Source: an uncultured Hymenobacter sp. (lineage in GTDB: Bacteria; Bacteroidota; Bacteroidia; Cytophagales; Hymenobacteraceae). Taken from it: a stretch of 12,601 bases of DNA. The notes below the pieces were generated by a model. It did not search any database. It was given only the letters and a program-made list of their open reading frames with translations, and was not told the DNA's origin. Every line of letters begins with the position of its first letter. Position 1 is the first letter of the stretch. The DNA lies in assembly GCA_937871705.1 (NCBI GenBank), contig CALMOO010000207.1:1-12601 (forward strand), given 5' to 3'. The position numbers and the translations under genes are program-made. Below, piece by piece: positions 6,860 through 12,601 of this stretch.

Positions 6860-7270
6860 ATGTACGACCATAAAATTGCCCTTGTCCTGAGCGGCGACCT
6901 GCTGGAGTGGCAAAAGCTCAACGTCACGGCGTTTCTGGCCAGCTCGGTGGCCATTCAGTTTCCCGAAACCCACGGCCAGCCCTTCGTCACGGCTTCGCAG
7001 TCCACGTTTTTGCCTTTCCTCAAGCATCCCATCCTGGTGTACCGCGCCGAGGGGCCGGCGGAAGTGCGCAAAGCCTTTGAGCGGGCGCGGGAGCGCGGAG
7101 TGCACCTGGGCATCTATACCCGGACGCTGTTTGCCACCAAGAACGAGGAAGAAAACATCGCCGAGCTTCGGCGCCTGCCCGACGAGGAGCACGAGTTAGT
7201 AGGCATCGTGCTGTACGGGGAGAACAAGCAGGTGGATAAGGCCCTGAAAGGCTTGAAATTCCATCCCTAG
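6860..7270 (+). CDS. DUF2000 family protein
   Basis: A 136-residue cytoplasmic protein of the DUF2000 family, recognised by its N-terminus (HKIALVLSGDLLEWQKLNVT, residues 4-23, then AFLASSVA) and by the PILVYRAEGP (57-66) and GIVLYGENKQVDKALKGLKF (115-134) segments. No signal peptide or membrane segment is visible. Function is not established; members resemble small peptidyl-tRNA-hydrolase-like folds, but I recall this only as a structural similarity and assign no activity. Its start, 5 bp after the stop of the MarR-GNAT gene, makes it the second gene of that operon. It may therefore act on the same substrate as the acetyltransferase domain or be controlled by the same signal. Confidence 0.88.
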   Translation: MYDHKIALVLSGDLLEWQKLNVTAFLASSVAIQFPETHGQPFVTASQSTFLPFLKHPILVYRAEGPAEVRKAFERARERGVHLGIYTRTLFATKNEEENIAELRRLPDEEHELVGIVLYGENKQVDKALKGLKFHP

Positions 7271-7272
7271 TC

Positions 7273-7302
7273 AGGCCATTTGGCCGGCGCCCGGTGGCCT
7301 TT
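7273..7302 (+). terminator. Candidate terminator after the MarR-GNAT/DUF2000 operon
   Basis: AGGCCA (7273-7278) pairs with TGGCCT (7295-7300), with an inner stem CCGG/CCGG (7284-7287 and 7291-7294) around a 3-base loop and five unpaired bases on the left side. A short run of T follows (7300-7302). It begins 3 bp after the stop codon. The T-tract is short, so the call is tentative. Confidence 0.4.
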
Positions 7303-7345
7303 AGAGTTGCCGTAGGGCGGGCGGCGGCCCGGAGGCGGTAATCTT

Positions 7346-7390
7346 CGTAAGGCTAGCCTACGTTTAAGAAGCTTTTGCGCGGCTGCGCAA
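7346..7390. repeat. Two inverted repeats upstream of the third AraC gene
   Basis: AGGCTAGCCT (7350-7359) is a perfect 10-bp palindrome flanked by CGT (7346-7348) and ACG (7360-7362). TTGCGC (7375-7380) and GCGCAA (7385-7390) form a second hairpin with loop GGCT. The second ends 18 bp before the ATG at 7409, so it would lie in the 5' leader or over the promoter. Either could be a regulatory site. Confidence 0.35.
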
Positions 7391-7408
7391 GGTCATTAGC
7401 CAGTTGTG

Positions 7409-8266
7409 ATGCAATACGTTTCGGAGAGCTTTCCGGCCGCGCCCTTAGTTACGAGCGCCGCGCTGGCCTGGCAGGGGGTGCGCATCGAGCAGTACCGGCT
7501 GGAGGCGGGCGAACTGCCGGCGCATTACCACGAGCACCACTTGCTCATGCTCTACCAGGCGGATGGGCCTTTTGTGCTTCACCGGCACCACGACCAGCGC
7601 GCGCAAACCTCGGTGCATCAAACCGGTGACCTGGGGCTGTACCCTAGCGGCGAATACGGCCGGCTCAGTTGGGATACACCCAGCCACAACGTGTACCTGA
7701 TGGTCGAGAACCAGTACCTGTCGCGCATCGTGCAGCAGGGCATGGGCTTGGCGCAATTTGCCTTGCGCGAGCGGCTCCAGTTTCAGGACCCCTTCCTGGC
7801 CCAACTCTGCCGGCAACTGCTGGCCGCGGCGGGCAGCGAGCACGCGCTGGGGCTACTCTATATCGAGTCGCTGACAAACGCGCTCTGCCACCACCTGCTA
7901 GAGCATCACGCTAAGGTGGAGCAGCGTCTACCCACCGGCGGGCTCCTCACGGGGGCCGTGCTGGCCCGCATCGACGCGTACCTGGAAGCCCACGCCGAGA
8001 CGCCCGTGACGCTGGAAACCCTGGCCGGCTTGGCCAACCTGAGCGTGTTTCACTTCGCGCGCCTGTTCAAGCAAACCACGGGAGTAGCACCCTACCAACA
8101 CGTGCTGCGCTGGAAAATCCGACGGGCCCAGCAGCAGCTGCGTTTGGGCCACGCCCCGGTGGCAGCCATCAGCGACGCGCTGGGCTTTGCTACGCCGGCC
8201 AATTTTTCGGCCGCCTTCAAGCGGGCCGTCGGGTGCAGCCCGCAGGAGTTTCAGCGGGGAGCGTGA
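7409..8266 (+). CDS. AraC-family transcriptional regulator with cupin-like sensor domain
   Basis: A 285-residue protein from ATG at 7409; a GTG directly before it at 7406 is in frame and cannot be excluded. The N-terminal half looks like a cupin-type ligand domain, with histidine-rich HYHEHHLLMLY (39-49) and VLHRHHD (56-62). The C-terminal AraC DNA-binding domain spans about residues 184-283, with TLETLAGLANLSVFHFARLF (201-220), KQTTGVAPYQHVLRWKIRRA (221-240) and VAAISDALGFATPANFSAAF (251-270), both helix-turn-helix units well conserved. Its stop codon is 108 bp from the next start. Direct repeats AGCAAGAATTnGC lie right after it, making control of the downstream epimerase-like gene likely (inference from position and spacing). 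The signal molecule is unknown. Confidence 0.92.
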   Translation: MQYVSESFPAAPLVTSAALAWQGVRIEQYRLEAGELPAHYHEHHLLMLYQADGPFVLHRHHDQRAQTSVHQTGDLGLYPSGEYGRLSWDTPSHNVYLMVENQYLSRIVQQGMGLAQFALRERLQFQDPFLAQLCRQLLAAAGSEHALGLLYIESLTNALCHHLLEHHAKVEQRLPTGGLLTGAVLARIDAYLEAHAETPVTLETLAGLANLSVFHFARLFKQTTGVAPYQHVLRWKIRRAQQQLRLGHAPVAAISDALGFATPANFSAAFKRAVGCSPQEFQRGA

Positions 8267-8280
8267 GCGCGTGGTATAAT

Positions 8281-8315
8281 AGCAAGAATTCGCATGTAGA
8301 AAAGCAAGAATTGGC
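8281..8315 (+). promoter_or_regulatory. Direct repeats with 22-bp spacing, probable AraC-type activator site
   Basis: AGCAAGAATT occurs at 8281-8290 and 8303-8312, and the match continues as nGC in both copies (AGCAAGAATTnGC). Start-to-start spacing is 22 bp, close to two helical turns and close to the spacing of AraC half-sites. The second copy ends 26 bp before the candidate -7 element at 8339-8347. The site lies immediately downstream of an AraC gene and upstream of the epimerase-like gene. Confidence 0.55.
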
Positions 8316-8338
8316 GTCCGGCCCCGACCAAGGTTGGG

Positions 8339-8347
8339 GACCTTTGC
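8339..8347 (+). promoter_or_regulatory. Candidate Bacteroidota -7 element for the epimerase-like gene
   Basis: GACCTTTGC ends 27 bp before the ATG at 8375 and shares ACCTTTGC with the element before the gene at 2107. A TTGG at 8311-8314 is a possible but distant -33 element overlapping the second direct repeat, as expected for an activator-dependent promoter. Confidence 0.4.
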
Positions 8348-8374
8348 GGGCGTCAATCCTCTCGCTCGCTACGC

Positions 8375-9295
8375 ATGAATGTCCTGCTCCTTGGTGCTTC
8401 CGGCTATGCTGGCTACGCGGCAGCCTTGGCCCTGCGCCAGGCGGGCCACGCCGTGACGGCGCTGCTACGCACCCCCGACTCAGCGCGGGCGCACCGCTTG
8501 CAGGCGAAGCAAATTCGCGTCGTGGCCGGCGACCTGCGTCGGCCCGCAACGTACCGAGCCGAGCTAGCGGCCTGCCAAGTGTGCATTAGTTGTGCGCTTG
8601 ACTTCCTAAACTCCACCAGCACCGACCGCTTGCTGCTGGAAACGCTGCGCGGCTTGCCCTTTGCAGCCAGCGAAACTAAGCGCCTGCTGGTGTACACTAC
8701 CTGCGGGACGCTGTATGGCTGGGTGCCTCAGCGCTTGCTGGACGAAACTACGCCCGTCAACCCCGCCCACCCGCTGCACTTTCGCTGGGAGCTGGAGCAG
8801 GAAGTTTTTCAACTCGGAAACGTGCGCACGGTAGTGGTGCGGCCGGGCTTTCTCTACGGTCAGGATGGGCGCTCGTGCGTGGCCAGCACCTGGTTTGAGC
8901 AGGCGGAAATGGGCCGGGTGGTGTACGGCGGCGACCCCGGCCGGGGCTGGTCGTGGCTGCACGTGGCCGATTTGGCCGCCGCCTATTGCCGCCTGCTCGA
9001 GCATCCCGACCTAGACAAAGAGATTTTTTGCCTGGCTGACCAGCACCAGCCCCTGTGCTGGGCGGTGGCCCGCGCCGCAACCCAGGCGGCGGGCTTCCCG
9101 GGAGGCGTGGAGCGGGGCCCCGCGCTCATGGAAGACGAGAGTGCCCTTTTCGACCAGAACATTTTTCTCAGCGCGGCCAAGGCTCACCGGGTACTGGGCT
9201 GGGTGCCGCGGCAGCCGGGCATCCTGGCCGACATCGACCGCTGTTACCAGGGCTGGAAAGCCGGCCAGGCGCGGGCCGGGGTGGAACAAGCCTAA
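8375..9295 (+). CDS. NAD(P)-dependent epimerase/dehydratase-like protein (extended SDR)
   Basis: A 306-residue extended SDR. The nucleotide-binding motif is MNVLLLGASGYAGYAAALAL (1-20) with GASGYAG at 7-13, then VVAGDLRRPATY (49-60). VYTTCGTLYGW (106-116) matches the strand carrying the catalytic Ser or Thr, and VVVRPGFLYGQDG (153-165) and SWLHVADLAAAYCRLLEHPD (193-212) are typical of nucleotide-sugar epimerases and related reductases. The canonical YxxxK pair is not evident: the expected region reads HPLHFRWELEQEV (132-144), with no lysine. It may be a redox enzyme with a changed active site or a non-catalytic NAD(P)-binding protein. It lies 108 bp after an AraC gene and 88 bp before the SDR at 9384, so it may be controlled by the former and could extend into the latter's operon. 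Confidence 0.88.
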   Translation: MNVLLLGASGYAGYAAALALRQAGHAVTALLRTPDSARAHRLQAKQIRVVAGDLRRPATYRAELAACQVCISCALDFLNSTSTDRLLLETLRGLPFAASETKRLLVYTTCGTLYGWVPQRLLDETTPVNPAHPLHFRWELEQEVFQLGNVRTVVVRPGFLYGQDGRSCVASTWFEQAEMGRVVYGGDPGRGWSWLHVADLAAAYCRLLEHPDLDKEIFCLADQHQPLCWAVARAATQAAGFPGGVERGPALMEDESALFDQNIFLSAAKAHRVLGWVPRQPGILADIDRCYQGWKAGQARAGVEQA

Positions 9296-9383
9296 CCGAT
9301 GGACTGACTGCCCACCCCTCGGCGCGGCGCAGCAGCTAGGCCGCCTGCTTCAGTAGTAAAACAACTCATTTAGATACAATATC

Positions 9384-10142
9384 ATGACAGATTTTTCTGC
9401 TTCGCCTGCTACGGGCGAACTAACCGGTAAAATAGCCCTCGTTACGGGAGCCGCCCGCGGCATTGGCCGCGCTATTGCCCTGCGCCTGTGCCGGGCGGGG
9501 GCCAGCGTTATCATCAATGATATGGACGCCGGCAAGGCCCAGGAGGTAGTCGCGGCTATTGAGGCGGCGGGCAGCCGGGCTACCGTCATCCAAGCCGACA
9601 TCAGTCGCGTGAGCGACGTGGCGCGGCTGTTCGAGCAAGCCGAGGCTGCCTTCGGGGGGCTCGACATCGTGATAAATTGCGCTGGCACCTATGAGGACAA
9701 GCCGCTGGTGGACGTGACGGAAGCGGACTTTGACCACATTTTTGGCCTGGACACCAAAGGGACATTTTTTGCGATGCAGGAAGCCGCCCGCCGGGTGCGC
9801 AACGGGGGCCGCATCATCAACATCTCCTCGGCCCAGACGGCCGCGCCGGGTCCCAACCAGGCGGTGTACGCGGGGAGCAAGGCGGCCGTCGAGCAGTTTG
9901 GCCTCGCGCTGGCCCACGAGCTGGGCGCCCGGCAAATTACGGTCAACAACGTGCTGGCCGGTAGCACGGACACCGAGGCACTGCAGGTCTCCGACCAACT
10001 CAAGCAGCAGCTCATTCAGCACACCCCGCTGGGGCGGCTGGGCCAGCCCGAAGACATTGCCGAGGTAGTGGGCTTCCTAGCCAGCCCCGCCGCCCGCTGG
10101 ATGACGGGCCAAAACGTGCGCGCCACCGGCGGGCTGGTGTAG
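9384..10142 (+). CDS. SDR-family NAD(P)-dependent oxidoreductase (classical, FabG-like)
   Basis: A 252-residue classical short-chain dehydrogenase. It has TGAARGIG (21-28), NCAG (98-101), ISSAQTA (147-153) with catalytic S149, and YAGSK (162-166) with Y162 and K166. D47 after strand 2 (VIINDMDAGKA) suggests NAD preference. The tetrad Asn of helix 4 appears as D123 in GLDTKGTFF (121-129). The closing segment GRLGQPEDIAEVVGFLAS (217-234) is typical. Such enzymes interconvert alcohols and ketones; the substrate is unknown. The 88-bp leader before the ATG is AT-rich near the start (about 9355-9383) and may hold a promoter. The glycoside hydrolase follows after 48 bp on the same strand, with a second SDR beyond it, suggesting a shared pathway. 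Confidence 0.93.
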   Translation: MTDFSASPATGELTGKIALVTGAARGIGRAIALRLCRAGASVIINDMDAGKAQEVVAAIEAAGSRATVIQADISRVSDVARLFEQAEAAFGGLDIVINCAGTYEDKPLVDVTEADFDHIFGLDTKGTFFAMQEAARRVRNGGRIINISSAQTAAPGPNQAVYAGSKAAVEQFGLALAHELGARQITVNNVLAGSTDTEALQVSDQLKQQLIQHTPLGRLGQPEDIAEVVGFLASPAARWMTGQNVRATGGLV

Positions 10143-10190
10143 CCGCCGCCCTACCCCCTCCCCGCGGCTTTCCCTTTTCAACCTGCCCTG

Positions 10191-11492
10191 ATGACTTCCC
10201 AATTCCTGTTTGCTACCGGCATCGAAAACAGCAACCCGACCATCGGCCACGGCCGCGTGCGCCAGGACGAGCTGGCCAAGTGCGGCCACTACCAGCACTG
10301 GCGCCGCGACTTCGAGCTGGTCGAGGAGTTGGGCATCCCGGTGCTGCGCTACGGGCCGCCTATTCATACCACTTGGCGGGGGGTAGGGAAGTACGACTGG
10401 AGCTTCGCCGACGAAACCTTCCGGGACTTGCAGCGCCGTAACATTACGCCCTTGGTGGACTTATGCCACTTTGGGCTGCCCGACTGGCTGGGCAATTTCC
10501 AGAACCCCGACTTCCCACCCTTGTTCGCCAACTACGCCAAGGCGTTTGCCCGGCGCTTCCCGTGGGTGCAGCTCTACACGCCCGTGAATGAGATGTACGT
10601 CTGCGCTCGCTTTTCGGGCCTGCTGGGCTGGTGGAATGAGCAGCTAACGAGTGAGCGCGGCTTCGTGACGGCCCTCAAGCACCTAGTGAGGGCCAACGTG
10701 CTGGCCATGCACGCCATCCGGAGCGTGCGGCCCGATGCCCTCTTTATTCAGAGTGAGAGCACCGAGCACTTCCACCCCGAAATGCCCGACGCGCTCGCCT
10801 ACGCCGAAGACCTGAATGCCAAGCGCTTCCTGTCGTTAGACCTCAACTACGGCCGCGCCGTGGACTCGACGATGTACGAGTACCTGCTTTCCCACGGCCT
10901 GACCAAGCGCGAGTACCACTTCTTTCGGGAAAACGCGCCCCAGCTCCGGCAGTCGTGCATCATGGGCAACGACTACTACAACTCCAGCGAGTACCGCGTC
11001 AAGGCCGACGGCAGCTCGCAGTCGTTTGGCGAGGCCTACGGCTACTACCTCATTACCAAGCAGTACTACGAGCGCTACCACCTGCCCGTGATGCACACCG
11101 AAACCAACTTCGCCCAGGGCCCGAAGGGCGACGAAGCGGTGAACTGGCTCTGGAAGCAGTGGAGCAACATCCTGCGCCTGCGCAACGATGGGGTGCCGCT
11201 GGTGGGCTTCACCTGGTACTCGCTCACCGACCAGGTGGACTGGGATTCCGCCCTGCGCGAAAACAACGGCACGGTGAACGCGCTCGGCCTCTGCGACCTG
11301 GACCGCAACCTGCGGCCCGTGGGCGAAGCTTACCGGCAGCTCATCCGCGAATGGGGCCCGGCCATGCCCACGCAGGCGCTGTACCCGCGCCTGGCCGAGG
11401 TGCCGCTGAGCGCGCCCCTGCCCGAGAAGAAAGTAAAGAAAGCCTCCCTTAAACAGATAGTTGACCTAGCGCAGGCCCCAGCCGGCCGCTAG
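10191..11492 (+). CDS. Divergent glycoside hydrolase family 1 (beta-glucosidase-like) protein
   Basis: A 433-residue cytoplasmic protein without a signal peptide and with a GH1 (TIM-barrel) pattern. YTPVNEM (129-135) corresponds to the TFNEP acid/base motif, with E134. VMHTETNFAQG (300-310) corresponds to the ITENG nucleophile motif, with E304. GFTWYSLTDQVDWDSALREN (339-358) matches the C-terminal WSLxDNxEW region, and NALGLCDLDRNLRPVGEAYR (363-382) follows as in GH1. The spacing of the two glutamates (170 residues) suits the family. Departures from typical GH1 are the N-terminus FLFATGIENSNPTIGHG (5-21) in place of the usual GxATSxxQxEG, and Met instead of Pro after E134. Catalytic function is likely but the sugar or aglycone is unknown. 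The last 25 residues are Lys/Ala-rich and probably disordered. It lies between two SDR genes with gaps of 48 and 46 bp, supporting an operon. Confidence 0.87.
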   Translation: MTSQFLFATGIENSNPTIGHGRVRQDELAKCGHYQHWRRDFELVEELGIPVLRYGPPIHTTWRGVGKYDWSFADETFRDLQRRNITPLVDLCHFGLPDWLGNFQNPDFPPLFANYAKAFARRFPWVQLYTPVNEMYVCARFSGLLGWWNEQLTSERGFVTALKHLVRANVLAMHAIRSVRPDALFIQSESTEHFHPEMPDALAYAEDLNAKRFLSLDLNYGRAVDSTMYEYLLSHGLTKREYHFFRENAPQLRQSCIMGNDYYNSSEYRVKADGSSQSFGEAYGYYLITKQYYERYHLPVMHTETNFAQGPKGDEAVNWLWKQWSNILRLRNDGVPLVGFTWYSLTDQVDWDSALRENNGTVNALGLCDLDRNLRPVGEAYRQLIREWGPAMPTQALYPRLAEVPLSAPLPEKKVKKASLKQIVDLAQAPAGR

Positions 11493-11538
11493 GCCGCCTA
11501 CCCCCCGCCGGATTCTCTCCCAACTTACCCAACGAGTG

Positions 11539-12282
11539 ATGTCTAGATTTCAAGATAAAGTGGCCCTGATAACGGGCAGTACGGGCGGCATCGGCCTGGC
11601 CATCGCCCTGCGCCTGGCCGCCGACGGGGCCCGCCTGGCGCTGGTAGCGCACCACGCCGACGAGCTAACTTCCGCCGCCGACCAGGCGCGCCAGGCCGGG
11701 GCCCCCGACGTGTGGGCCACCGCCTGCGACGTGGGCGTGGAAGCGCAGGTGGAAGCCGCCGTAGCGGGTACGCTGGCCCGCTTCGGCCGCCTCGACGTGG
11801 TGGTGAACTGCGCCGGGCTGATGGAGTTCAAGCCCCTGGCCGAGCTAACCACCGACGACTGGCAGCGGGCGCTGAACGTGGACTTGTTCGGGGCCTTCTA
11901 CTTTACCAAGCTGGCGTTTAAGCACATGCAGCCGGGCGGCAGCATCGTCAACGTGTCCAGCATTCACGCCTACGAAACCAGCCCCAACGTGGCGCCCTAC
12001 GCCGCGGCCAAAGCGGCCCTGGGTTCGCTGACCCGCTCGGCGGCCATTGAGGGGCAGCCGCTCGGCATCCGGGTCAACGCCGTGCTGCCGGGGGCCATCG
12101 ACACGCCCATGCTCCGGGACAACCCGAACGTGAAATCTGGGGCCGAAAAAATTGACGAAAACAACCTGGGCCAGCCCGAAAACGTGGCCGAGGCCGTGGC
12201 CTACCTGGCCTCCGACGCGGCGGCCTTCGTGCAAGGCACCGAGCTGCGCGTGGACGGCGGCCGGCTGGTGCGCCTCAGCTGA
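11539..12282 (+). CDS. SDR-family NAD(P)-dependent oxidoreductase (second classical SDR)
   Basis: A 247-residue classical SDR from ATG at 11539; a GTG immediately before it at 11536 is in frame. Motifs are TGSTGGIG (12-19), NCAG (90-93), VSSIHAY (139-145) with S141, and YAAAK (154-158) with Y154 and K158. DVGVEAQVEAAV (64-75) and GQPENVAEAVAYLASDAAAF (211-230) are typical. The residue at the tetrad Asn position is D115 in NVDLFGAFYF (113-122), as in the SDR at 9384. NPGAIDTP-type text occurs as LPGAIDTP (183-190). It differs widely from the first SDR outside the motifs, so the two are not recent duplicates. It is 46 bp (or 43 from GTG) after the hydrolase and 52 bp before the FAD monooxygenase, and probably belongs to the same transcription unit. 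Confidence 0.93.
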   Translation: MSRFQDKVALITGSTGGIGLAIALRLAADGARLALVAHHADELTSAADQARQAGAPDVWATACDVGVEAQVEAAVAGTLARFGRLDVVVNCAGLMEFKPLAELTTDDWQRALNVDLFGAFYFTKLAFKHMQPGGSIVNVSSIHAYETSPNVAPYAAAKAALGSLTRSAAIEGQPLGIRVNAVLPGAIDTPMLRDNPNVKSGAEKIDENNLGQPENVAEAVAYLASDAAAFVQGTELRVDGGRLVRLS

Positions 12283-12301
12283 CCTTGAGCGACTAGAAAC
12301 C

Positions 12302-12325
12302 TTAGTATGTTTTGAAAATTAGCAT
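12302..12325 (+). promoter_or_regulatory. AT-rich intergenic patch with TTAGYAT repeats before the FAD monooxygenase
   Basis: The 52-bp gap before 12335 changes abruptly to AT-rich sequence. TTAGTAT (12302-12308) and TTAGCAT (12319-12325) are direct repeats 17 bp apart, and TATGTTTTG (12306-12314) resembles a Bacteroidota -7 element with one extra T. The monooxygenase may have its own promoter or operator here even if it is also read from upstream. The evidence is limited to these short matches. Confidence 0.3.
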
Positions 12326-12334
12326 AATATAAGT

Positions 12335-12601
12335 ATGGACGAGCAGCTTATCTCTTCTTCTCCTACCCCCCCTGAGGTAGCCGAAGTACTTGTTGTCGGG
12401 GCGGGCCCCGGCGGCATGACGCTCGCCTACTTGCTGCACCGGCAGGGGGTAGGCGTGCGCATCATCGACAAGGACGCGGGCCCCACCGATGGCACCCGCG
12501 CGCCGGTGCTCTGGCAGCGCACCCAGGAAATCCTGGCCGCCGCCGGGCTGCGCGACGCCTGGCTGACGGACACGTATCCGCAAATGGAAGAGAGCATGCA
12601 C
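12335..12601 (+). CDS. FAD-dependent monooxygenase, N-terminal part (cut by window edge)
   Basis: An 89-residue fragment from ATG at 12335, open to the right edge. It begins with a short polar leader and then VAEVLVVGAGPGGMTLAYLL (15-34), a clear FAD-binding Rossmann motif with GAGPGG at 22-27, followed by VRIIDKDAGPTDGTRAPVLW (41-60), with D45 at the acidic position. WQRTQEILAAAGLRDAWL (60-77) fits class A flavoprotein monooxygenases, where this helix carries the R/ExxE-like region after strand 2. The remaining motifs (DG and GD) are outside the window, so substrate group and full length cannot be judged. It follows the second SDR on the same strand after 52 bp and is not a copy of the monooxygenase at 2107. 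Confidence 0.85.
   Translation, partial: MDEQLISSSPTPPEVAEVLVVGAGPGGMTLAYLLHRQGVGVRIIDKDAGPTDGTRAPVLWQRTQEILAAAGLRDAWLTDTYPQMEESMH

Noticed and set aside
10955..11452. Plus-strand open frame of 165 codons inside the GH1 gene
   Set aside because: It is an out-of-frame reading of the hydrolase, with Arg/Pro/Ala-rich composition typical of shadow frames.
9384..12282. Possible recent duplication of the two SDR genes
   Set aside because: Apart from family motifs, the two proteins differ throughout in length, cofactor loop and C-terminus.
12302..12601. Minus-strand open frame at the right edge
   Set aside because: It is antisense to a clear FAD-binding N-terminus on the plus strand.
1..12601. 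CRISPR array, tRNA or rRNA genes, complete insertion sequence
   Set aside because: No regularly spaced repeats, cloverleaf sequences, rRNA signatures or transposase with terminal inverted repeats were seen on reading both strands.

Overview
The window is GC-rich bacterial DNA that I assign, by inference, to the Bacteroidota and most likely Hymenobacter or a close relative. The grounds are the lack of clear Shine-Dalgarno sequences before the start codons, Bacteroidota-type -7 elements (ANCTTTGC, related to TAnnTTTG) before several genes, Bacteroidota-style AraC regulators, and frequent GCTAGC hexamers. It reads as an accessory region: one mobile-element gene at the left edge, then a dense run of oxidoreductases, each next to its own regulator. 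No tRNA, rRNA, CRISPR array or complete insertion sequence was seen.

Layout. Positions 1-437 (minus) are the N-terminal part of a serine recombinase that runs off the left edge. Positions 438-1045 are a visibly less GC-rich gap with no convincing gene; it starts with two copies of an 11-bp repeat just upstream of the recombinase. Positions 1046-3726 hold an AraC regulator (minus) divergent from a class A FAD monooxygenase (plus). Positions 3780-5776 hold an NmrA-type NAD(P)-binding protein (minus) divergent from a second AraC-type regulator (plus); their intergenic region has a series of inverted repeats ending in a perfect 18-bp palindrome. Positions 5901-7270 are a two-gene unit: a MarR-GNAT fusion preceded by an overlapping-palindrome operator, then a DUF2000 protein. 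Positions 7409-9295 hold a third AraC regulator followed by an extended-SDR (epimerase-like) gene, with two direct repeats 22 bp apart between them that look like an AraC binding site. Positions 9384-12601 are a closely spaced same-strand run: SDR oxidoreductase, divergent family-1 glycoside hydrolase, second SDR, and the start of a second FAD monooxygenase cut by the right edge.

How the genes may work together (inference). The arrangement of regulator plus NAD(P)- or FAD-dependent enzyme, repeated four to five times, suggests small stress- or substrate-responsive detoxification or catabolic modules. The last module (SDR, GH1, SDR, monooxygenase, possibly with the upstream epimerase-like gene) could take up and oxidise a glycosylated small molecule. 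Its substrate cannot be read from the sequence. It is the best candidate here for an undescribed pathway, together with the cis-regulatory sites at 4840-4857, 5872-5889 and 8281-8315.
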